Assembly (NCBI GenBank): GCA_946886875.1
Contig: CAMPJN010000045.1
Span: 1 to 16,117 of the forward strand
Length of the DNA stretch: 16,117 nt
From: an uncultured Pseudomonas sp.
GTDB lineage: Bacteria > Pseudomonadota > Gammaproteobacteria > Pseudomonadales > Pseudomonadaceae
Reading direction: 5' to 3'
Each line of letters opens with the position of its first letter. Position 1 is the first letter of the stretch. The notes under the pieces were generated by a model, which searched no databases, was not told where the DNA came from, and saw only the letters and a list, made by a program, of their open reading frames with translations. Position numbers and translations under genes: made by a program. This document shows, piece after piece, positions 1 to 6,816 of the stretch.

Positions 1-38
1 AGCAGGGAGCAAGCGGCGAGGGCGAGTTTCTTCAGCAT
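1..38 (-). CDS. N-terminal fragment of a secreted protein
   Basis: Only the first 12 codons are inside the window, reading MLKKLALAACSL. Two lysines followed by a hydrophobic alanine/leucine run are the start of a Sec signal peptide, so the product is exported. The LAAC at residues 7-10 resembles a lipobox, but it lies too close to the start for a normal lipoprotein signal. The ATG at 38 is preferred over the in-frame ATG at 56 because an AGGA lies 9 bases upstream of it. The start is 15 bp after the stop of the hydrolase gene, and the ribosome-binding site nearly touches that stop, so the two are probably co-transcribed. Function cannot be told from this fragment. Confidence 0.6.
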   Translation of the reverse strand, partial: MLKKLALAACSL

Positions 39-52
39 TCTCGTGGGTCCTT

Positions 53-880
53 TCATTGTGGGGTGGGAGTGGGGGAGGTCGCTTGCTGTTCGGCGAGAAA
101 CGCCAGCAAGCTACTATTGAAACGTTCCGGTTGATCCAGCGGTGTGCCGTGACGCGAATCTTCGATCACCAGCAGGCGGGCATTGGGTAATTCTTTGACG
201 TAGGCCTCTTTTAGCGCGACCGGGGTGTAGTCGTGGTCGCCGGTGATCACCAGGGTCGGGCAGGTGATACGCGCCAAGCGTTCGCGCACACCCCAGCCGA
301 TAATCGCATCGAGGCTTGCCAGGTAGGCGCGCTTGTCGTTCTGCGGCCAGCGTTCCTCGATCTTGCGCCGCAGTTCCGCTTGCTCCGGTTTGGGAAACAG
401 CAGTTTGCCGAGCGCCTTGGCGATGCTGTCCAGGCTGAACAGGCGCGACAGCGTCCAGCGTTTGGCGATTTCCAGGTAGTCTCGCGGGCTTTTCGCCTTC
501 ACTTCCGGGCCGCTGTTGACGATGCACAGGCTGCTCAGCAACTCGGGGTGGTCGACGCCCAGTTGGAAGCCGATCATGCCGCCCATGGAGATGCCGACCA
601 GGTGCACGGGCGCCAGTCGCAGGTGTTCGATCAGGGCCACCACATCTTCGGCGAAGCCGGCGATGCTGTAGCGCTCGCGTGGTTTGTCGGAGCGGCCATG
701 GCCGCGGACATCCAGCGCTATCACCCGGTGGTGCGCGGCCAGTGCGGGTATCTGGTATTCCCAGTCGCGGGTGCTGGAACCCAGGCCGTGGACCAGCAAC
801 ACGGGCGTGCCCTGGCCATTTTGTTCCTGGCCGTATTCTTCATAGTGCAGCTGGCATCCGTCGTTATCGAAATAGGGCAT
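53..880 (-). CDS. alpha/beta-fold hydrolase
   Basis: A 275-residue single-domain alpha/beta hydrolase with no signal peptide, so cytoplasmic. The oxyanion-hole motif HGLG is at residues 31-34, the nucleophile elbow GISMGG puts the catalytic serine at 98, the acid is Asp215 or Asp217 in GDHD, and the histidine is His244 in SRHG. The cap lies roughly at residues 125-195. Such proteins cleave esters, lactones or C-C bonds (3-oxoadipate enol-lactonase and BioH-like enzymes are relatives); the substrate cannot be read from the sequence. The start has an AGGA 8 bases upstream and follows the LysR stop by 13 bp, so it is translated from the same transcript. The C-terminus ends in a short Ser/Thr/Pro-rich tail (about residues 268-275) outside the fold. 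Confidence 0.9.
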   Translation of the reverse strand: MPYFDNDGCQLHYEEYGQEQNGQGTPVLLVHGLGSSTRDWEYQIPALAAHHRVIALDVRGHGRSDKPRERYSIAGFAEDVVALIEHLRLAPVHLVGISMGGMIGFQLGVDHPELLSSLCIVNSGPEVKAKSPRDYLEIAKRWTLSRLFSLDSIAKALGKLLFPKPEQAELRRKIEERWPQNDKRAYLASLDAIIGWGVRERLARITCPTLVITGDHDYTPVALKEAYVKELPNARLLVIEDSRHGTPLDQPERFNSSLLAFLAEQQATSPTPTPQ

Positions 881-893
881 CTACAGCGTCCTG

Positions 894-1820
894 TCAGGCT
901 GAGGGCAGAGGGGCAGCAAAAGCTGTATCCAAGGGCATGGCATCGAAGCGCTTGAGTAGTTCGACGAGTATCTGCGTAGCCGGGCCGAGGGGTTTGTCCT
1001 TATTCGAGTAGAGGTAGAACTGCGGGTTGCGGCAACCGCCCTGATCGAGCGGCAAGGGCTTGAGCATACCTTCTCTGAGCTCGCGTTCGATCATATGTCG
1101 TGGCAGCCAGGCAAAGCCCAGGCCGTTGCTGACGAAGGTTGCGGCGGTGGCCAGGCTGCCCACCGTCCAGCGATGTTCGGCACCGAGCCAGCCGACGTCG
1201 CGCGGCTGCAGCCGCCCCGAGTCGCGGATCACCACCTGCATCTGGGTTTCCAGGTCCTGAAAGGTCAGCTCGCGCTGTAAACGGTGCAGCGGGTGTTCGG
1301 GGTGGGCGACCGCGATGAACTCCACCGAACTCATCTCCGCGCCAAGGAATCCCTGGATATGCAGGCTGCTGATCGCCAGCTCGGCGGTGCCTTCCTTGAG
1401 CACTTCCTCGACCCCCGACAGCACTTCTTCGCGCAGACGCACCCGGCAGCCGCGACTCTGCGGGATAAACGCGGTCAGGGCCTGTACCAGGCGGGCATTG
1501 GGGTAGGCGGCATCCACCACCAGGCGTACCTCGGCCTCCCAGCCTTGCTCCATATGGTGAGCGAGGTCTTCCAATTGACTGGCCTGTTTGACCAGTTGCC
1601 GCGAGCGGCGCAGCAGCACGTCGCCGGCCTCGGTGAGCACCGCTTTGCGCCCGTCGATGCGCAGCAAGGGCACGCCCAATTGTTCCTGCATGCGCGCTAC
1701 CGTATAACTGACCGACGATTGCGAGCGATGCAGCACCTCGGCCGCCTGGGCGAAACCGCCCTGATCGACCACTGCTTGCAAGGTACGCCACTGATCCAGG
1801 GTGACGCGGGGGGCTTTCAT
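894..1820 (-). CDS. LysR-family transcriptional regulator
   Basis: The 308-residue protein has the standard LysR length. An N-terminal winged helix-turn-helix spans about residues 5-64 (the GGFAQAAEVLHRSQSSVSY stretch carries the recognition helix), followed by a linker helix and a periplasmic-binding-protein-like effector domain from about residue 90. I start at the ATG at 1820, which has AGGA 7 bases upstream and gives a normal family N-terminus; the ATG at 1853 would add 11 unconserved residues. It is the first gene of a tight minus-strand set with the hydrolase and a secreted protein, and is divergent from the small gene at 1904. LysR proteins usually control a neighbouring divergent gene and themselves; a candidate palindrome lies at 1843-1860. 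The inducer is unknown. Confidence 0.9.
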   Translation of the reverse strand: MKAPRVTLDQWRTLQAVVDQGGFAQAAEVLHRSQSSVSYTVARMQEQLGVPLLRIDGRKAVLTEAGDVLLRRSRQLVKQASQLEDLAHHMEQGWEAEVRLVVDAAYPNARLVQALTAFIPQSRGCRVRLREEVLSGVEEVLKEGTAELAISSLHIQGFLGAEMSSVEFIAVAHPEHPLHRLQRELTFQDLETQMQVVIRDSGRLQPRDVGWLGAEHRWTVGSLATAATFVSNGLGFAWLPRHMIERELREGMLKPLPLDQGGCRNPQFYLYSNKDKPLGPATQILVELLKRFDAMPLDTAFAAPLPSA

Positions 1821-1842
1821 AGTGTTTCCTTTATGACCGGTA

Positions 1843-1860
1843 CCTGGATGCAATCCCAGG
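1843..1860. promoter_or_regulatory. candidate LysR operator palindrome
   Basis: CCTGG (1843-1847) and CCAGG (1856-1860) form a perfect 5-bp dyad separated by 8 bases, between the divergent starts of the LysR gene (1820) and the small secreted-protein gene (1904). LysR proteins bind interrupted dyads of about this size with T and A near the arm ends, commonly in the divergent region of their own gene. The location fits autoregulation, but binding is inferred and 5-bp arms can arise by chance. Confidence 0.3.
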
Positions 1861-1903
1861 CGAACTCGCTCTAAACTGACAATCCCCTATCGGAGACCGC
1901 TGG

Positions 1904-2218
1904 ATGAAAAACTACTGTTGTGCTGTGCTCGCCTGCTTGCCGTTGACTGCTTTCGCCTACCCCATCGAAGTGGAAAAACAGCTAAACGGCGCGGAAGTTT
2001 CCGCAACTAGCGTGGAGATCGACCACAACATGGGCGCGGTGCGTCTATACAACTACGGCCAGGCCGACGCCGAGTGCTCGGCGATCTTTCGCAATGGCCC
2101 GGAAACGCCGCGTACACGCAAAGCCTCGCTGGCTGCCGGGCAGAGCCATAATCTGACCTATAAATCCAACCGCAGCATCATCCGCCTGCGCGTCGAGTTG
2201 ACCTGCGAACCGAAATGA
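1904..2218 (+). CDS. small secreted protein, Pseudomonas-type
   Basis: A 104-residue protein with an N-terminal signal peptide (residues 1-18, cleavage after AFA). The mature part of about 86 residues is probably all-beta, with two cysteines (58 and 101) that could form a disulfide in the periplasm; Cys5, Cys6 and Cys11 are inside the signal. Basic residues cluster at 70-73 and 87-97. GGAG lies 8 bases before the ATG. From memory, close relatives occur across Pseudomonas and some records label them 3-phosphoglycerate kinase. That label cannot be right for an exported protein of this length with no nucleotide-binding motif. It is divergent from the LysR gene and could be its target. Function unknown. 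Confidence 0.8.
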   Translation: MKNYCCAVLACLPLTAFAYPIEVEKQLNGAEVSATSVEIDHNMGAVRLYNYGQADAECSAIFRNGPETPRTRKASLAAGQSHNLTYKSNRSIIRLRVELTCEPK

Positions 2219-2302
2219 ACGCGTCCGACTTAACGCCGTTGAGACTAATGGGCGGGTTTGGATAAATCAACGTAGCCGATATATTCCGGCGTTTTGATCC
2301 GT

Positions 2303-2331
2303 GTTCATATCGATTCGCGCACAGCTATAGA
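2303..2331 (+). promoter_or_regulatory. possible promoter for the rarD-type gene
   Basis: TATAGA at 2326-2331 resembles a sigma-70 -10 element, with the weak -35 match GTTCAT at 2303-2308 and a 17-bp spacer. It lies about 110 bp upstream of the permease start. The -35 match is poor. Confidence 0.25.
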
Positions 2332-2440
2332 TGTTCTCGGTCAGGCGCTTCCCCGCTAGTCTGTATTCCAGACGCCTGATGGCGACTGCCTTTATTTTCG
2401 TTGCCGCGCTTTATCCCGCGCATTCGCTCAAGGTGTCGTA

Positions 2441-3331
2441 ATGCAATTGTCCGGACGTGGCGTAACGCTGTCGGTCGTCGCCTCGGTGCTCTTCGCCCTG
2501 ATTCCTGGCTACGTGCAGCAGCTGGCGCCGCTCGATGGCATTCAGGTCTTCGCCCAGCGCGTGCTCTGGTCGATTCCCTCGGTGTTGCTGCTGGTCGCGC
2601 TGTCGAGGCAATGGGCGGTGTTGCGCGCCGCAATTGCGCGTTTGCGCCACGAGCCCTGGTTGGCGGCCGCCTTGCCGTTGGCCGCGGTTTTGATGGGCGT
2701 GCAATGGGCGTTGTTCGTCTGGGCACCGCTAGCCGGGCGCATGCTTGAAGTTTCCCTCGGTTATTTTCTGCTGCCGCTGGCCATGGTGCTGGTCGGGCGG
2801 CTGTTCTATGGCGAACGCTTGCGGCCGCTGCAACGTTTGGCCGTGGCCTGCGCATTCGCCGGGGTAGCCCATGAGTTATGGCGCACCCAGGCGTTTTCCT
2901 GGGTGGTGCTGGTGACGGTGCTGGGCTACCCGCCGTATTTCATGTTGCGTCGCTGGATGCAGTTGGACGCCTTGTCCGGCTTCGTCCTGGAGATGCTGGT
3001 GCTGGCGCCGCTGGCTGTGTGGCTGATCCTTGCCTGGGGGCCGCAGGCGGTCTACGAAACGGCGCCGCAGCTCTGGTGGTTGTTGCCTGGGCTGGGTTTG
3101 CTCAGCGCCTTGGCCTTCGCCGCGATGATGACCTCAAGCCGGCTGCTGCCTCTGGGGTTATTCGGCATTCTCAGCTATGTCGAGCCGGTGTTGCTGTTTC
3201 TCACCGCCTTGTTGTTTCTGGGAGAAAGCTTCGACCATGGCCAATGGCTGACCTATCTACCCATCTGGCTGGCGGTGGTGCTGGTCGGCTGGGACAGTGG
3301 GCGCTTGTTGATTAAACAGCAGCGCCGCTGA
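2441..3331 (+). CDS. rarD: RarD-type EamA/DMT permease
   Basis: A 296-residue, strongly hydrophobic inner-membrane protein, the same length as E. coli RarD, with about ten predicted transmembrane helices in two EamA repeats (roughly residues 5-140 and 150-288). Family signatures are visible: a QRVLWS stretch near residue 38, LEVSLGYFLLPL in the fourth helix region, GERLRP after it, and GILSYVEPVLLFL in the second repeat. RarD proteins belong to the drug/metabolite transporter superfamily, and the old name refers to chloramphenicol sensitivity; the true substrate is not established. The ATG is supported by an AAGG 7 bases upstream. It stands alone on the plus strand, with over 200 bp on each side. 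Confidence 0.88.
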   Translation: MQLSGRGVTLSVVASVLFALIPGYVQQLAPLDGIQVFAQRVLWSIPSVLLLVALSRQWAVLRAAIARLRHEPWLAAALPLAAVLMGVQWALFVWAPLAGRMLEVSLGYFLLPLAMVLVGRLFYGERLRPLQRLAVACAFAGVAHELWRTQAFSWVVLVTVLGYPPYFMLRRWMQLDALSGFVLEMLVLAPLAVWLILAWGPQAVYETAPQLWWLLPGLGLLSALAFAAMMTSSRLLPLGLFGILSYVEPVLLFLTALLFLGESFDHGQWLTYLPIWLAVVLVGWDSGRLLIKQQRR

Positions 3332-3436
3332 AGCGACCGATGGCTACTTTGTCTGTTGCAGGACGGATAGATTTTGCGCTGTCAGGGTAAACGCCAGGCC
3401 GATTCGTTCGGCTGATTTGGCCCCTGAGTGATGCAG

Positions 3437-3456
3437 CGCTCAGCTGTCACTGAGCG
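3437..3456. other. small hairpin between permease and helicase genes
   Basis: CGCTCAG (3437-3443) and CTGAGCG (3450-3456) form a perfect 7-bp stem with a 6-base loop. No T-run follows on either strand, so it is not a standard terminator. It lies 105 bp after the permease stop and 85 bp before the helicase start and could be part of the helicase leader. I see nothing else clear between 3332 and 3540. Confidence 0.4.
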
Positions 3457-3540
3457 GGCCAATGCAAAGAAATTCGGCCGTAGCGCCGGAACGGGTTACG
3501 CTATGCGGCTGATTTTTTGTTTTTCGTCGAGGTTACCCCC

Positions 3541-4890
3541 GTGTTTTCCCAATTCGCCCTGCATGAACGCCTGCTTAAAGCCGTGGCTGCGCTGAATTTT
3601 ACCGTGCCTACTCCGGTGCAGGTGGCGGCCATTCCGCTGGCGCTGCAAGGGCAGGATTTGCGGGTAACCGCGCAGACCGGCAGCGGCAAGACCGCGGCCT
3701 TCGTGCTGCCGATGCTCAACCGTTTATTGGGTGATGGCGCATCGTCGCCACGCATGAGCGTACGCGCGATGATCATGCTGCCAACCCGCGAGCTGGCTCA
3801 GCAGACTCTCAAGGAAGTCGAGCGTTTCGCCCAGTTCACCTTCCTCAAGGCCGGCCTGATCACTGGCGGTGAAGACTTCAAGATGCAGGCGGCGATGCTG
3901 CGCCGGGTGGATATCCTGATCGGCACGCCTGGGCGTCTGATCGAGCACGCCAACGCCGGTAACCTGTTGCTCGACGAAGTCGAGGTGCTGGTACTCGACG
4001 AAGCTGATCGCATGCTCGACATGGGCTTTGCCGAAGACGTGCAGCGTCTGAGCGAACTGTGCAACGCCGAGCGTCAGACCCTGTTGTTTTCCGCCACCAG
4101 CGGCGGCGCCGGCTTGCGCGAGATGGTCGAAAAGGTGTTGAAAGAGCCGCATCACCTGCAGCTCAACCGGGTCAGCCAACTCAACGAGGGCACCCGTCAG
4201 CAGATCATCACCGCCGACCACAACCACCATAAAGAGCGTCTGGTCGAGTGGTTGCTGGCCAATGAAACCTACGAGAAAGCAATCATCTTCACCAACACCC
4301 GGGTGCAGGCCGATCGTCTCTACGGCAAGTTGGTGGCCCACGATTTCAAGGTGTTCGTGCTGCACGGCGAAAAGGATCAGAAGGACCGCAAACTGGCCAT
4401 CGACCGCCTCAAGCAGGGCGCGGTAAAGATCCTGGTGGCCACCGACGTGGCCGCCCGCGGTCTGGACGTCGACGGTCTGGATCTGGTGATCAACTTCGAT
4501 ATGCCGCGCTCCGGCGACGAATACGTACACCGTATCGGCCGTACCGGGCGTGCCGGCGCCGAAGGTCTGGCGATCTCGCTGATCTGTCATAACGACTGGG
4601 CGCTGATGTCGAGCATCGAACGCTACCTCAAGCAACGCTTCGAGCGCCGCAATATCAAGGATATGAAAGGCATCTACCAGGGCCCGAAAAACCTCAAGGC
4701 GTCCGGCAAAGCGGTGGGGCCGAAGAAGAAAAAAGTCGATCCCAAGACCGGCAAGAAGATTGCGAAAAAACCGGCCGCCAAGGCGCCGAGCAAGCGCAAC
4801 ACCATCAACAAACCGAAAGCCGATGCCCCTGTGCTGGTCAGCCAGGATGGATTGGCGCCGCTGAAACGGCGCAAGCCGGCAGCGGAATAA
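3541..4890 (+). CDS. DEAD-box ATP-dependent RNA helicase, SrmB-like
   Basis: A 449-residue helicase with every core motif: Q-motif region (2-30), motif I AQTGSGKT (44-51), Ia PTRELAQ (81-87), GG (109-110), TPGR (129-132), DEAD (153-156), SAT (184-186), the ATDVAARGLD block (300-309) and HRIGRTGR (330-337). It ends in a lysine-rich tail (about 385-449), typical of an RNA-binding extension. Wording around DEADRMLDMGFA and FDMPRSGDEYVHRIGRTGRAG resembles E. coli SrmB, an early 50S assembly factor, so a role in ribosome biogenesis or RNA unwinding is likely but inferred. The start is the GTG at 3541, with GAGG 8 bases before it; a TTG at 3517 would add eight residues without a good ribosome-binding site. 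Single gene. Confidence 0.92.
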   Translation: MFSQFALHERLLKAVAALNFTVPTPVQVAAIPLALQGQDLRVTAQTGSGKTAAFVLPMLNRLLGDGASSPRMSVRAMIMLPTRELAQQTLKEVERFAQFTFLKAGLITGGEDFKMQAAMLRRVDILIGTPGRLIEHANAGNLLLDEVEVLVLDEADRMLDMGFAEDVQRLSELCNAERQTLLFSATSGGAGLREMVEKVLKEPHHLQLNRVSQLNEGTRQQIITADHNHHKERLVEWLLANETYEKAIIFTNTRVQADRLYGKLVAHDFKVFVLHGEKDQKDRKLAIDRLKQGAVKILVATDVAARGLDVDGLDLVINFDMPRSGDEYVHRIGRTGRAGAEGLAISLICHNDWALMSSIERYLKQRFERRNIKDMKGIYQGPKNLKASGKAVGPKKKKVDPKTGKKIAKKPAAKAPSKRNTINKPKADAPVLVSQDGLAPLKRRKPAAE

Positions 4891-4942
4891 TCCGTACGCG
4901 CATGGCCCACAGCCTATCGAAGGTTTGTTCGTGACAGGGTAG

Positions 4943-5008
4943 GTCGGGTTAGCGGCGACTATCGCATTTTGAGCAGCGACATCGCCGCCGGCCGCCGCGT
5001 AACCCGAC
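4943..5008. repeat. dispersed-type palindromic repeat (GTCGGGTTA...TAACCCGAC)
   Basis: GTCGGGTTA (4943-4951) pairs perfectly with TAACCCGAC (5000-5008). The stem continues with GCGGCG (4952-4957) against CGCCGC (4993-4998) after one bulged G at 4999, leaving a loop of about 35 bases. From memory, this GTAGGTCGGGTTAG...GTAACCCGACA pattern recurs between genes in many Pseudomonas genomes, so I call it a copy of a dispersed repeat, although only one copy is in this window. Confidence 0.6.
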
Positions 5009-5050
5009 AAGATCGGTACACGGTGTTGTTGGCAGCGGCGCTGCACGCAC

Positions 5051-5086
5051 CGCTTTTCCCCGGATTGCATCCGGGCTACAAAAGCG
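5051..5086. repeat. nested palindrome GTAGCCCGGATGCAATCCGGG type, terminator-like
   Basis: An inner perfect 7-bp stem, CCCGGAT (5059-5065) with ATCCGGG (5069-5075) and a 3-base loop, is nested in an outer perfect 7-bp stem, CGCTTTT (5051-5057) with AAAAGCG (5080-5086). On the minus strand it reads GTAGCCCGGATGCAATCCGG, a string I remember as common in gammaproteobacterial intergenic DNA. It begins 6 bases after the stop of the reductase gene, so it may end that transcript, and could also block read-through from the helicase side. No clean U-run follows. Confidence 0.6.
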
Positions 5087-5091
5087 CGGCG

Positions 5092-6072
5092 TTACTTCGG
5101 CACGATCAGGATCTTGCCGTCGCGCTCACCGCTGGCGGCTGCGGCCACGGCTTCCTTGATCTGACTGACATCGTAGGTCGCGGCGACGCGGGTGTGCAGC
5201 TTGCCGCTGGCGATCAGTTGGGTCAGCTCGCCGAATACCTTCATCTGCTCGGCCTGGCTGGCCTTCTGGAACCACTTGGCCAGCCAGAAGCCGCGCAGGC
5301 TGACATCGCGGAACACGAAGGAGGAGGGCGATACCTGGCACGGTTGGCGACTCATCATGCCGTAGTTGACCAGCACGCCGCCTTCGCCGAGGCAGGCCGC
5401 CAGATGATCGGTGGACTCGCCGCCTACCGCATCGATTCCCAGACGTATAGTCGCGCCGTCGGTCAACGCGCGTACGCGCTTGGCCAGATCGGAACCGTCG
5501 ACCAGCACCACATCGCCACCCTCAGCTTCGACGCTGGCCACCGCCGATTCGCGGCGGACCACGTTGATGGTCTTGAAGCCGCGCAGCTTGGCCAGTTGAA
5601 TGAGGTAACTGCCCACGCCCGAGTTGGCGGCGTTCTGGATTACCCAATCGCCTGGCTTTAGGTCGACGAACTCGCTGAGCATCAGGGAGGCGGTCGGCGG
5701 GTTGACGGTCATCATCGCCAATTGCTGCGGGTCGGCTTCGGGCAGCGGAATCAACTTATTGGCCGCCGCGTTGAGGTGGCTGACCCAGGTGCCGCAACCG
5801 ACCGGCAGCAGCACCATCTGGCCGACCTTAAGGTGGCTGACGCCTGGTCCGAGTTCTTCCACACGGCCAACCCCTTCATTGCCGCCAATCGCTGGCAGCG
5901 GCGGCAACATGCCGTATTCGCCGGTGAGGGTGAGCACGTCGGAGGGGTTGATCGGCGCGGCCAACACCTTGACCCGGACCTGGCCTTCGCTGAGGGGCGG
6001 CAACTGCAGCTCAACGGCGGCAATGGCCTCATTGGGTACTGGTCCGCGCGCGTGGTATTCGGCTTTGAGCAT
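5092..6072 (-). CDS. MECR-like NADPH-dependent 2-enoyl thioester reductase (MDR family)
   Basis: A 326-residue medium-chain dehydrogenase/reductase without zinc-ligand clusters. The N-terminal GroES-like half holds INPSD (41-45), Tyr53 in GEYGMLP, matching the catalytic tyrosine of mitochondrial enoyl-thioester reductases, and GGNEGVG (63-69). The Rossmann half has NSGVG (150-154), then VVRR (171-174), whose arginines suit the NADPH 2'-phosphate. The stretches NYGMMSRQP and LRGFWL also match human MECR as I remember it. The expected reaction is NADPH reduction of trans-2-enoyl-CoA or -ACP; a quinone or other enal substrate is possible, and databases often call such proteins zinc-dependent alcohol dehydrogenase. 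The ATG at 6072 has GGAG 7 bases upstream; the upstream ATG at 6153 would add 27 unconserved residues. Single minus-strand gene. Confidence 0.85.
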   Translation of the reverse strand: MLKAEYHARGPVPNEAIAAVELQLPPLSEGQVRVKVLAAPINPSDVLTLTGEYGMLPPLPAIGGNEGVGRVEELGPGVSHLKVGQMVLLPVGCGTWVSHLNAAANKLIPLPEADPQQLAMMTVNPPTASLMLSEFVDLKPGDWVIQNAANSGVGSYLIQLAKLRGFKTINVVRRESAVASVEAEGGDVVLVDGSDLAKRVRALTDGATIRLGIDAVGGESTDHLAACLGEGGVLVNYGMMSRQPCQVSPSSFVFRDVSLRGFWLAKWFQKASQAEQMKVFGELTQLIASGKLHTRVAATYDVSQIKEAVAAAASGERDGKILIVPK

Positions 6073-6164
6073 GAAGGTTCTCCAGGAGGGGCGAGGGCTG
6101 ATCGAGCTGGAAATAGAGTCTAGACCCGCATCGCCAAGTTGTGACGAATCCACTGCTATCGATC

Positions 6165-6452
6165 TCAGTGATCGGTGGTATCCAGCTCGTCGCTGACCTG
6201 ATCGAGCTCGCGCAAACGTTGCTCATAGGCTTCGCAGCTGTTCTGCAGCTCCTGCGCCGAGGTTTCCGGCGAAATGGCTTTGAGTTCCTTGCGTAGCTGA
6301 GCGGCGCGCTGCGGATCTTCAAGGGTCAGCGCCTCGATCTTTTTGGCCAGAAGTTCGGCCTTGGCGGTTGCCTCCTCCAGGGTGCAGGAGGCGAATGCCA
6401 GGGTGTGAGTCGAGAGCAGCAGCACGGCGCAAAGGCCGAGACGAATAGTCAT
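6165..6452 (-). CDS. small secreted helical protein
   Basis: A 95-residue protein with a signal peptide (1-21, cleavage after AFA). The mature part is about 74 residues, rich in Ala, Glu, Lys and Leu with heptad-like spacing at residues 25-60 and 66-90, so probably a two-helix hairpin or short coiled coil. Cys23 and Cys73 would sit at the ends of the two helices and may be disulfide-bonded in the periplasm. FASC is not a good lipobox. The ATG at 6452 has GAGG 8 bases before it and gives a proper signal peptide; the ATG at 6521 would put 23 polar residues in front and is rejected. It ends 92 bp upstream of the reductase start on the same strand. I do not recognise the family; function unknown. 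Confidence 0.7.
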   Translation of the reverse strand: MTIRLGLCAVLLLSTHTLAFASCTLEEATAKAELLAKKIEALTLEDPQRAAQLRKELKAISPETSAQELQNSCEAYEQRLRELDQVSDELDTTDH

Positions 6453-6816
6453 GATGGCAACCTCGCAATTCAAATAGCGATGGCTTGGTTCGGGAGCCAA
6501 CGCTCGAAGGCTTGAATTCATGAGTCATGGTTCATGGTTCAAAGCCATAGGGCAGAAGAGCCGGCCTGTTCGGTTGATTATCACTCTCGCTGGAAAGTTC
6601 AGCTGCGCACACACGGCCATCGACCACGCCGCCTTTATCGAACCTTAGACCCGTGCAGGGGGTCGAACCCTTTGGAGCCGAGCCCTTGGGCTGGTTCCGG
6701 GTTCAGCGCTGTCGCGATTTGGCGAAAGCGCGGCGAGAGGCGTTCGCCGCGCGTTGTGAAGGCCGCATAGCCAGGCGCAGTGGTTTTTCTGTTGCTTAGA
6801 CAAGGGAGAAGATGGC
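6453..6816. other. 364-bp gap with several hairpins, no gene
   Basis: Between divergent starts at 6452 (minus) and 6817 (plus). No convincing protein gene; open frames here have no family resemblance. The right half holds consecutive dyads: GACCC/GGGTC (6648-6652, 6660-6664), GGAGCC with GGTTCC including one G-U pair (6674-6679, 6693-6698), and the strong one at 6728-6752. A tandem 7-mer CATGGTT occurs at 6526-6539. The region could be a long structured leader of the 6817 gene or an unannotated small RNA; neither is shown. Confidence 0.4.
6728..6752. other. strong GC-rich hairpin upstream of the 6817 gene
   Basis: GCGCGGCGA (6728-6736) pairs perfectly with TCGCCGCGC (6744-6752), a 9-bp stem with a 7-base loop, 64 bp before the downstream ATG. 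No T-run follows directly; a T-rich TGGTTTTTCTG comes about 30 bases later at 6781-6791. It may be a terminator of a short upstream RNA or a leader structure. Confidence 0.45.

Noticed and set aside
233..955. 240-codon plus-strand frame over the hydrolase
   Set aside because: Shadow of the alpha/beta hydrolase, whose catalytic triad is intact on the minus strand.
3517..3540. TTG at 3517 as the helicase start
   Set aside because: The GTG at 3541 has a well-spaced GAGG and gives the usual N-terminus MFSQFALHERLL.
3724..5070. 448-codon open frame on the minus strand
   Set aside because: It is antisense to the DEAD-box helicase, whose motifs are complete; the translation is low-complexity and shows no family.
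6526..6539. Tandem CATGGTT repeat as a possible operator or CRISPR-like unit
   Set aside because: Only two 7-bp copies with no spacer; too short to carry meaning.
6640..6670. tRNA T-arm-like string (GGGTTCGACCC on the minus strand)
   Set aside because: No matching acceptor, D arm or anticodon arm can be placed around it on either strand.
6534..6770. 78-codon plus-strand frame in the intergenic gap
   Set aside because: No ribosome-binding site, unusual composition, and it runs through strong hairpins.
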